Positions 21,346 through 32,400 of a stretch of DNA of 64,000 bases are shown here, piece after piece. Source of the DNA: Mytilus galloprovincialis (lineage: Eukaryota; Mollusca; Bivalvia; Mytilida; Mytilidae); assembly GCF_965363235.1 (NCBI RefSeq), contig NC_134846.1, positions 2,733,001 through 2,797,000 on the forward strand, read 5' to 3'. The notes under the pieces are model-generated. The model searched no databases and was not told where the DNA came from. It worked only from the letters and a program-made list of their open reading frames with translations. Position numbers and translations under genes: made by a program. How positions within the stretch are numbered: the first letter of the stretch is position 1; every line of letters starts with the position of its first letter.

Positions 21346-24300
21346 AAGTAAAATCACAAAAATACTGAACTCCAAGGAAAATTCAAAAAGGAAAGTCCCA
21401 AATCAAATGGCAAAATTAAAAGTTCAAACGCATCAAACAAATCGATAACAACTGCCATATTCCTGACTTGATACAGGCATTTTCTTATGTAGAAAATGGT
21501 GGATTGAACCTGGTTTTATAGCTAGCTTAACCTCTCAATTGTATGACAGTCGCATCAAACTCTATTATATTGTCACCGATGCGTAATATTGTTATCTTGT
21601 AATCACGAGATAATCATCACGTAATTGCGAGAAAACTATCTCGTAATTACGACATAATCATTGTTTAAAGAAAAAGAAAAGCTATTGTATCCAATCAGGC
21701 TAGTGTATTGATTTACAAGGGCATTCATTGTGGACATACAAAAATTACATTCAGATAAAAAGCTATTATATCCAATGAGGCTAGTGTAATGATTTACGAG
21801 GGCATTCAGTGTGGTCATACCAAAATTGCATGCTGAAGAAAAGCTAGTGTATCAAACGAGGCTAGTGTATTGATAGACGAGGGCATTCGGAGTGGTCATA
21901 CCAAAATTACATTCAGATAAAAAGTTATTGTATCAAATGAGACTAGTGTATTGATTTACAAGGGCATTCATTGTGTTAATACCAAAATTGCATACAGATA
22001 AAAAGCTTTTGTATCCAATGAGGCTAGTGTATTGATTTACGAGGGCATTCAGTGTGGTCATACCAAAATTGCATTCAGATAAAAAGCTCTTGTATCAAAT
22101 GAGGCTAGTGTATTGATTTACGAGGGCATTTAGTGTGGTCATACCAAAATCGCATTCAGATAAAAAACTATTGTATCCAATTAGGCTAGTGTATTGATAG
22201 ACCAGGGAATGCAGTGTGGTCATACAAAAATTGCATGCTGAAGAAAAGCTAGTGTATCAAATTAGGCTAGTATATTGATAGACGAGGGCATTCTGAGTGG
22301 TCATAACAAAATTGCATTCAGATAAAAAGTTATTGTATCAAATGAGACTAGTGTATTGATTTACGAGGGCATTCATTGTGTTCATACCAAAATTGCATAC
22401 AGATAAAAAGCTATTGTATCCAATGAGGCTAGTGTATTGATTTACGAGGGCATTCAGTGTGGTCATACCAAAATTGCATTCAGATAAAAAGCTCTTGTAT
22501 CCAATGAGGCTAGTGTATTGATTTACGAGGACATTCAGTGTGGTCATACAAAAATTGCATGCTGAAGAAAAGCTAGTGTATCAAATAAGGTTAGTATATT
22601 GATAGACGAGGGCATTCTGAGTGGTCATAACAAAATTGCATTCAGATAAAAAGCTATTGTATCAAATGAGGCTAGTGTATTGATTAAGGAGGGCATTCAT
22701 TGTGGTCATAACAAAATTTCATTCATATAAAAAGCTAGTGTATTCAATGATGCTAGTGTATTGATTTACTAGGACATTCATTGTGACCATACCAAAATGC
22801 ATGCTAAAGAAAAGCTATTGTATTCAATGAGGCTAGTGTATTGATTTACGAGGGCATTCAGTGTGGTCATACCACAATTGCATTCAGATACAAAGCTATT
22901 GTATTAAATGAGGCTATTGTTTTGATTTACGAGGGCATTCAGTGTGGTCATATCAAAATTGCATTCAGATAAAAAGCTGTTGTATCCAATAAGGTTAATG
23001 TAATGGTTTACGAGGGCATCCATGTGGTCATATCAAAATTGCATGCTGAAGAAAAGCTAGTGTATCAAATGAGGCTAGTGAATTGATTTGACGAGGACAT
23101 TCAGTGTGTTGATACCAAAATTGCATTCAGATAAAAAGCTATTGTATCAAATAATGCTAGTGTATTGCTTTAGGAGGGAATTCATTTTAAGGGCATTCAT
23201 TGTGGTCATACCAAGATTGCATTCAGATAAAAAGATAATGTGTCCAATGAGGCTAGTGTATTTATTTACGAGGGCATTCAGTGTGGTCATACAAAAATTT
23301 CATTCAGATAGAAAGATATTGTATCAAATGAGCCTTGTGTATTAATAGACGAGGGCATTCAGTGTGGTCATACCAAAATTACATTCAGATAAAAAGCTAT
23401 TATATCCAATAAAACTAGTGTATTGATTAATGAGGGCATTCAGTGTGGTCATACCAAAATTGCATTCAGACACAAAGCTATTGTATCCAATGATTCTTGT
23501 TAATTGATAGACGAGGACATTTAGTGTTGTCATAACAAAATTGCATTCAGATAAAAAGAACTTGTATCAAATGAGGCTAGTGTATTGATTAAGGCGGGCA
23601 TTCATTGTGGTCATAACAAAATTGCATTCAGATCAAAAGCTAGTGTATTCAATGATGCTAGTGTATTGATTTACGAGGGCATTCATTATGACCATACCAA
23701 AATTCATGCTAAAGAAAAGCTATTGCATTCAATGAGGCTAGTCTAATGATTTACGAGGGCATTCAGTGTGGTCATACCAAAAGTGCATTCAGAAAATGAG
23801 ATATTGTAGCAAATGAGGCTATTGTATTGCTTTACGAGGGCATTCAGTGTGGTCATACCAAAATTGCATTCAGATAAAAAGCTATTGTATCCAATGAGGT
23901 TAGTGTAATGGTTTACGAGGGCATCCATGTGGTCATACCAAAATTGCATGCTGAAGAAGCTAGTGTATCAAATGAGGCTAGTGAATTGATTTGACGAGGA
24001 CATTCAGTGTGTTGATACCAAAATTGCATTCAGATAAAAAGCTATTGTATCAAATAAGGCTAGTGTATTGATTTAGGAGGGAATTCATTTTTATGGCATT
24101 CATTGTGGTCATACCAAGATTGCATTCAGATAAAAAGATACTATTTCCAATGAGGCTAGTGTATTTATTTACGAGGACATTCAGTGTGGTCATACCAAAA
24201 TTGCATTCAGATAAAAAGATAATGTATCCAATGAGGCTAGTGTATTTATTTACGAGGGCATTCAGTGTGGTCATACCAAAATTGCATTCAGATAAAAAGA

Positions 24301-24721
24301 TATTGTATCAAATGAGTCTTGTGTATTAATAGACGAGGGCATTCAGTGTGGTCATACCAAAATTACATTCAGATAAAAAGCTATTATATTCAATAAAACT
24401 AGTGTATTGATTAATGAGGGCATTCAGTGTGGTCATACCAAAATTGCATTCAGACACAAAGCTATTGTATCCAATGAGTCTTGTGAATTGATAGACGAGG
24501 ACATTTAGTGTTGTCATACCAAAATTGCATTCAGATAAAAAGCAATTGTATCAAATGAGGCTAGTGTATTGATTAAGGAGGGCATTCATTGTGGTCATAA
24601 CAAAATTACATTCAGATAAAAAGCTATTGTATCAATTAAGGCTATTGCATTGATTTAGGCGGGCATTCATTGTGGTCATAACAAAATTGCATTCATATCA
24701 AACGCTAGTGTATTCAATGAT

Positions 24722-25753
24722 GCTAGTGTATTGATTTACGAGGGCATTCATTATGACCATACCAAAATTCATGCTAAAGAAAAGCTATTGCATTCAATGA
24801 GGCTAGTCTAATGATTTACGAGGGCATTCATTGTGGTCATACCAAAAGTGCATTCAGAAAAAGAGTTATTGTAGCAAATGAGGCTATTGTATTGATTTAC
24901 GAGGGCATTCAGTGTGGTCATACCAAAATTGCATTCAGATAAAAAGCTATTGTATCCAATGAGGTTAGTGTAATGGTTTACGAGGGCATCCAATGTGGTC
25001 ATACCAAAATTGTATCCTGAAGAAAAGCTAGTGTATACAATGAGGCTAGTGTATTAATAGACGAGGGCATTCATTGTGGTCATACCAAAATTGCATTCAG
25101 ATAAAAAGATAGTGTATCCAATGAGGCTAGTGTATTCATTTACAAGGGCATTCATTGTGGTCATACCAAAATTGCATGCTGAAGAAAAGCTAGTGTATCC
25201 AATGAGGCTAGTATATTGATAGGCGAGGGCATTCAATGTGGTCATACCAAAATTGTATCCTGAAGAAAAGCTAGTGTATACAATGAGGCAATTGTATTAA
25301 TAGACGAGGGCATTCATTGTGGTCATACCAAAATTGCATTCAGATAAAAAGATAGTATATCCAATGAGGCTAGTGTATTTAATTACGAGGGCATTCATTG
25401 TGGTCATCAAAAATTGCATGTTTGGAAAATCTAGTATGTCCATAAAGCTATAGTGTATTAATAGACGAGGGCATTCATAATGGTCATACCAAAAGTGAAG
25501 TCAGATAAAAATCTAGTGTATCCAATGAGGCTAGTGTACCGATTTACGAGAGCATTCAGTGTGGTCATACCAAAATTGCATGCTAAAGAAAAGCTAGTGT
25601 ATCCAATGAGGCTAGTATATTGATAGGCGAGGGCATTCAATGTGGTCATACCAAAATTGTATCCTGAAAAAAGCTAGTGTATTAATAGACGAGGGCATTC
25701 ATTGTGGTCATACCAAAATTGCATTCAGATAAAAAGATAGTGTATCCAATGAG
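24722..25753. repeat. Higher-order satellite unit, copy 1 (1,032 bp)
   Basis: Nearly identical to the next 1,032 bases: the landmarks at 24808, 25054 and 25458 recur at 25840, 26086 and 26490. I noticed only a few substitutions, such as CCATAAAGC versus CCATAAGGC. Confidence 0.85.
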
Positions 25754-26790
25754 GCTAGTGTATTGATTTACGAGGGCATTCATTATGACCATACCAAAAT
25801 TCATGCTAAAGAAAAGCTATTGCATTCAATGAGGCTAGTCTAATGATTTACGAGGGCATTCATTGTGGTCATACCAAAAGTGCATTCAGAAAAAGAGTTA
25901 TTGTAGCAAATGAGGCTATTGTATTGATTTACGAGGGCATTCAGTGTGGTCATACCAAAATTGCATTCAGATAAAAAGCTATTGTATCCAATGAGGTTAG
26001 TGTAATGGTTTACGAGGGCATCCAATGTGGTCATACCAAAATTGTATCCTGAAGAAAAGCTAGTGTATACAATGAGGCTAGTGTATTAATAGACGAGGGC
26101 ATTCATTGTGGTCATACCAAAATTGCATTCAGATAAAAAGATAGTGTATCCAATGAGGCTAGTGTATTCATTTACAAGGGCATTCATTGTGGTCATACCA
26201 AAATTGCATGCTGAAGAAAAGCTAGTGTATCCAATGAGGCTAGTATATTGATAGGCGAGGGCATTCAATGTGGTCATACCAAAATTGTATCCTGAAGAAA
26301 AGCTAGTGTATACAATGAGGCAATTGTATTAATAGACGAGGGCATTCATTGTGGTCATACCAAAATTGCATTCAGATAAAAAGATAGTATATCCAATGAG
26401 GCTAGTGTATTTAATTACGAGGGCATTCATTGTGGTCATCAAAAATTGCATGTTTGGAAAATCTAGTATGTCCATAAGGCTATAGTGTATTAATAGACGA
26501 GGGCATTCATAATGGTCATACCAAACGTGAAGTCAGATAAAAATCTAGTGTATCCAATGAGGCTAGTGTACCGATTTACGAGAGCATTCAGTGTGGTCAT
26601 ACCAAAATTGCATGCTAAAGAAAAGCTAGTGTATCCAATGAGGCTAGTATATTGATAGGCGAGGGCATTCAATGTGGTCATACCAAAATTGTATCCTGAA
26701 AAAAGCTAGTGTATTAATAGACGAGGGCATTCATTGTGGTCATACCAAAATTGCATTCAGATAAAAAGATAGTGTATCCAATGAGGCTAG
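25754..26790. repeat. Higher-order satellite unit, copy 2
   Basis: Direct tandem duplicate of the preceding block; identity is lost shortly after about 26790, where ATTGATTTACG becomes ATTCATTTACG. Confidence 0.85.
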
Positions 26791-26935
26791 TGTATTCATT
26801 TACGAGGGCATTCATTGTGGTCATACCAAAATTGCATGCTGAAGAAAAGCTAGTGTATCGAATGAGGCTTGTATATTGATGGGCGAGGGAATTCAGTGTG
26901 GACAAACAAAAAGTTAAGACAAGCTAGTGTACCCA

Positions 26936-28380
26936 TCGAATAAGGAAAGTGTATTGATGGACATTAACATTCAGTGTATTCAAAGGGAAAGCTAGTGTAA
27001 TCAACGATGTCAAGGAGGGTAGTATAATGTTGAATGTAGGCATTCATCGACCTATAATGGTTTACCTTTATATTTGTGACTTGGATTGAGAATTTTCTCA
27101 TTGGCACTGATACCACATCTTCCTATATCTATTCAGTTCGGTAATAATAATTGTGTATTTAAAGGGAAACTAGATTGCACATTCAGTGTGGTCACAATAA
27201 GCGTGTTCAAAGGGAACGATAATGTACTCAGCAATACAGACGAGGCTAGTGTACTGAAGAAAGTAGGCATTCAATGTGGTCAAACTAATTTTGTACGTAC
27301 ATGTATTAAAAGGGAAAAGTAACGATTCAGCAAGGCTCACGATGCTAGTTTACCGATGCATGTAGGCAATCAGTGTGCTCATAATAATTGCATATTCAAA
27401 TATGGAATGGTCGCGTACTCAGCGATACCAAGGAAGCTAGTGTACTGATAAATGTGGCGGTAATTTAGTGTGATGATAATAATATTTATGTAGTTAAAGG
27501 GAAAGCTAGTGTACTCACCGATGCCTACGATGCTAGTTAACCCATGAATTTAGGTATTCTGTATGATAATATTTATTATGTAGTTAAAGAGAAAGCTAGT
27601 GTACTCAACCAGACAAAGGAGGCTAGTGTGCCGATGAATGTAGGCATTCAGTGTAATAATAATAATTGTGTAATTAAAGGGAAGCTAGTGTACTCAACGA
27701 TGCCAAGGAGGCTAGTGTACCGATGCATGTAGACATTTAGTGTGATAATAATAATTGTGTAGTATTAGGGAAATCTTGTGTCCTCATCGATGAAATCAAG
27801 GCTAGTGTACTGATGAATAAGGGCAATCAGTGTGGTAATACCAATATAGTGTTCAAAGAGCAAGCTAGAATAACCTAGTTGGCTAATGTATTGGAACTAT
27901 TTATGGATGGGGTAATTCATTGTTGTCACACTAATTATGTAGTTAAAGGGAAAGATAGTGTACTCAAGGAGGAAAATGATGCTAGTTTACGATGAATGTA
28001 GACATTCTGTGTGATAATAATAATAATGTATTTAAAGGGAGAGCTTAGGTGCTCAACGATGCAATCGAGGCTATTATATTGATGAATGAGGGCAATCAGT
28101 GTGGGCATACCAATATAGTGTGCAAAAGGCAAGCTAATATAAACAATGAGGCTAGTGTATTGATGAATGAGTGCATCCATTGTGGTCCCACTAATATTGT
28201 GTATTCAAAGGGAAAGCTAATATGCTCAGGTTTTTTTATATTCATTAATGAGGGCAATTAGTGTGGTTATAACACTTATGTATCCAGTAGGAAAGCTAGT
28301 TTTTCAAAATATGGTAGTGTGTTGATGAATGTATGAAAGTAGTTTGTACAGTATGGTACTCCTACACTTGGAAAGCTAGT
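26936..28380. repeat. Diverged satellite monomers
   Basis: Degenerate units of about 90 bases sharing AAAGGGAAAGCTAGTGTACT, GAGGCTAGTGTACCGATGAA and TGTAGGCATTCAGTGTG, with insertions. Continuous with the 81-bp array, forming its old edge next to the MAO 3' end. A fragment of the dispersed repeat sits near 27075-27125. Confidence 0.75.
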
Positions 28381-28431
28381 TCTTATCTAGTAATGGTAAT
28401 AGACAATAAATAATCTTTTTCATTTGGCACT

Positions 28432-28437
28432 TTTATT
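28432..28437 (-). promoter_or_regulatory. Probable polyadenylation signal AATAAA of the MAO homologue
   Basis: AATAAA on the minus strand about 730 bases past the MAO stop, within unique AT-rich DNA just before the satellite begins. Closer variants may exist, so this is the likely but unproven 3' end. Confidence 0.4.
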
Positions 28438-29167
28438 TCAAACAATAACAAAATATTCTCAATAAGATATAAAACATTAAGAACATCTTTTAAATATATC
28501 AAAAACAGTTCACACTATATAACAGTAAAATTAAAACCTTCAATTGAAGTTATGGAAAATATATTTCTATTTGTATGAACCCAATGGTTAAGAATATTCA
28601 AAATTAAAATCATGACCTCTTATCACATTTATCATTATAGAATACAAAGCATTAACATATCATGTAAGTTAAATATGCAGAATCATGTCATTTTTTCCCC
28701 CTTTTTATATAAATATTTAAAAAAAAAACCACAATGACTATCTCTTTCCAGTATATCATAACACAATAAAGGTATTTATCCATCAACCTTATCTGACAGT
28801 TATTTTTTACAAATATTCTTACAAATTCAGGCCCTTCCCACTGACAACTAAACATTTATAATGTCATTCTACTTTACAATATATGACATATGTGTAAAAA
28901 GGTATTGGAAAAGTGAGTGCTGCAATGGGGAAGTTTGCTCAGGAAGGTTCAGACCCATTCAGTCTTTCTCACAGTGAATGACCCTTTTTTATGGACAAAT
29001 TTAGTAGTTCTAGACCAATCAAAATTTTAAAAAATAGTAATAGACCAAAAAAATCAACACCTTAAACAAACAAAACTGTTAAAAAAAAAGCTAGATACCT
29101 ACTTAACCATACTTACCTCATTAAAAAACTAGAGCAATTGTGTATAGTATAAAGCTTAGATTAAATA

Positions 29168-29438
29168 TCACGATTTTCGTCGAAAGTAGATAGTAAATAA
29201 TAAACCTGCTCCTATAACAGTTCCAATACCAAATACATAAAATTGTAAGTGAGATGATTTCTGTTTTAATTTAAGATCCGTCCTAGAAATAACAAAAGCT
29301 TCATTCACCTCCTCCCTTGTTATTGCTTGAGGATGGAATCTATAAATAACTTCAAATGCCGCCCTTTTCCCAGCTTGCACTGCTCCATTCATAAATCCAC
29401 ACCACCTAGTGGCAGATTCTGTTCCAGCAAAATATATT
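29168..29438 (-). CDS. MAO homologue exon 11 (C-terminal FAD motif and tail anchor)
   Basis: Acceptor ATTTTAG at the start, TGA at 29168-29170. Encodes [26 protein letters not shown], a linker, then a 22-residue hydrophobic helix closing with RRKS. That is the usual layout of a MAO tail anchored in the outer mitochondrial membrane. Confidence 0.94.
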
Positions 29439-32400
29439 CTAAAATAATAAAAATACAATATTTATGTTAATTATCAGAAATTCCTCATGTATTTATCATT
29501 CAATATGGTCTTATGCTATTCGTCAGAGAGTAAATGCCTGGCATATATGAAAATAACCCACATTTGTCACTCATTATTATAAAGTAAAAAAAATATAAAT
29601 TCATTCATTGCATTTGGATAAATGAACCACAGATAAATAGGAAAAGCAGATAAACAAATGGAAAGAAGTCAGGAACCTGTTGTTCAGTAGTTAAAATTTG
29701 TTTATGTGGTTCATGAATAAGCGATTCTCGTTTCTCATTTTTTATATAGATTAGACCCTTGGTTTTCCTGTTTGAATTGTTTTACATTAGTCATTTTGGG
29801 TAACTTTATAGTTTGTTGTTATGTGTGATCAAAAGCTCCATGTTGAAGGCTGTACCTATAATTGTAAACTTTTTACGCATTGTGACTTGGATCAAGTGTT
29901 GTGTGAACTTGTCTCATTGGCACTTATACCACATCTACTTATATCTATTGACAATGTCATTGTTGTTAACCACTAATTCCAAGAGTGGGGTATTACATTC
30001 CAAAACTGTTCAAGTTGGTATAATGATACGGTTCCAGTCCAGTCACTCTACTAACAATAAATGAATTCCTTTTTTAGTTACCTGTCAAAAGAATGACGTA
30101 ATCCACTAACGAAGTATGGCATAGCACCAGGTGCTGCACAACATACAGGACTACCTTCACTGTAGGGCTCCAGTCCCCAATCTTGTTCCCTGTAATCTTT
30201 ATAGTTCCATACATCATCACCAAAAAATGAAGACAAGCTTTTTAAAACAGCTGACTGTCTGTCTGCTTCCTGTTAAAAAACAAAGATGTAAGTATTAATC
30301 AGATTTCTCAATAATGTCTTCCCTCTATCTCAATTTATTTAGGTACAAAAGAACTTACCATTAATGTCATTAATCTATTTCAGTTAAAGGGTTTTGTTAT
30401 ATAGCTTTTGTTGGTTACAGTCAAAATGAAGATCATCTGTAAGTTTTCTGCTGAAAACCTACTGATATATATTTCTAAGTTTAAGTTTTGTATTTAATTG
30501 TGTTTTAGTATATACATTGTACATGTAATAATTACTATTGATTCTTCCTATTCATTGGGTACTATTTGTAGTGAATATAGTGGGTATAAATAATCCCTAA
30601 ATTAAAGTTTTCAACAATGTATAAATTTTTCTACATCTTCATGATAATTGTATATGTCTCTGGCAAATCCATGAAATCAAACAGTTTTTGCCAGAGAATA
30701 CATACAATGATGTAGCTGGTCAATATATGATTTGATAATTCTTTAAAAAAAATATATTTGCATTCACTAAAACCTAATCAACCTGGAAATTACCTAAGAA
30801 ACTTACCAATTGCAGTTGCCACTGAACGGCTTGTTTGCCACCAATAAATGCCACTAAAGCAGCATTGTTATTTGATGATGTAGCATCATATACGATACAC
30901 AATGGTCCTTCATCACAGCCCTCAGCAGTGGATGGTCCACCAATAGTTACAATCTCACCAGAACATCCAGCTTCTCTCCAAAAGGACTACAAAACAACAG
31001 TATTAAAATAAGGACTATTGTAAACCAACTTATTTTCAAGAGCGATTTATTTTCGTGATTTTCACGTTAAGAAAAATATTGCAAATATTTTAGATTTGTA
31101 TCTTTCCTTATTAAACTACATCAAGTAAATTAGGAAATCACTAATCTAAATAGCCACAAAGTGGACTATAAAGGATGAAATGCGAAATAAAGTATCTGCA
31201 AAAATAAGATGGTTTACAGTATTCTACCTGGATTTATATTTTTGATTCTGACCAAAGAGGCTTTTATTTCTAATATTTTCAATTTAGATAAATTGATTGC
31301 TTAATATTTTTGATTCATTATTATTTGATGGAAACCATTTTTTTGTGGATTTCACAAGTACAGGTTAATCACGAATTATTGTACGACAAATTTTCTATAT
31401 GCTTGTATTCAAACTTTGATAAAACCACAAAAAAATAATTATCCATGAACATGTCATATTTTCTTACTCAACAAAAAATGGTACCCATGAAAAGAGATGA
31501 ATTCTCAGTATGTGACAAAATTCACTTAAAACTTTCAACAAAAACAATCTTCGAGTTTCAGAAAAAAAAGTATAATAACTCTTGATAACTGAATGAATGT
31601 TTGAGGATGATTGTACTTGTGAAATATCTGTACATTCCTGTTGTTTGTTATTACTATACACCTTTGTCAGTCAGAAGGTGATGCATTTATGACATCTAGC
31701 AAAGAATTCTGCTTAAACTTGTATTAGGGTAGACTTGAAGTTGTAGTAATATGTGAGCTTTTTTGCCCTGTATAAAAGGCCTAGTTTAGATTAAACATAT
31801 TTATTTATAGTGGATTGGGAAACAAGTTATTGCAACTTATATTAATCTCTTTCCACTTTTGTGGGTGCGAGTGCTGCCTTGAAGCCTTGTGACTTTGGAC
31901 GGAGAAAATTAATAAAAAACACTGTTTCTATGCTTTTGATTTTGGTAAGGGCATGAAAGGATTATATGTCATGAATAAATACACTCTGTTCTATTGAATA
32001 ATAAACTTACTTTTTCATAAGTAATAATGACTTTATTTAATAAACCCACTGGCATTCTGTTCATTATTTCCTTTTTGGGTGCTGGAAGAGTAGGCTTGAA
32101 ATTTATTTTATCTGCAATAAAAATATACATGCATTAGAATTTTACTCATTCTTGATGGCTGTGCTGAACAGTGACCTATAGTTGTTAATTTCCATGTCAT
32201 TTGGTCTCTTGTGGAGAGTTGTCTCATTGGCAATCATACCACATCTTCTTATTTTCATATTAGGTTTTATTATAATGTTTCAAATGCCTTTTTTTACAAC
32301 TTCTGACCATTTCCTCTAGCCAAGGGTTTATGAAAGCTCATCCTCTCCACCCTTGGCAGGTGAAGCCATCATTTAGGATAAAAATGCTGCGCTATCTACA

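Larger units (their letters stand above)
21655..26935. repeat. 81-bp satellite array, about 65 copies
   Basis: Unit of about 81 bases: ATTGCATTCAGATAAAAAGC, TATTGTATCCAATGAGGCTA, GTGTATTGATTTACGAGGGC, ATTCAGTGTGGTCATACCAA. A second monomer type has GCATGCTGAAGAAAAGC in place of GCATTCAGATAAAAAGC. The length is a multiple of three, so the minus strand often reads a 27-residue repeat for two or three units, always broken by stops. Not coding. Confidence 0.93.

Noticed and set aside
21636-26905. Many 60-80 codon minus-strand frames with a 27-residue repeat
   Set aside because: They arise from the 81-bp satellite length; each is cut by stops every few units and copies are not constrained at codon positions.
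21655-26935. CRISPR-like array
   Set aside because: The whole unit repeats with no unique spacers, and the genome is eukaryotic.
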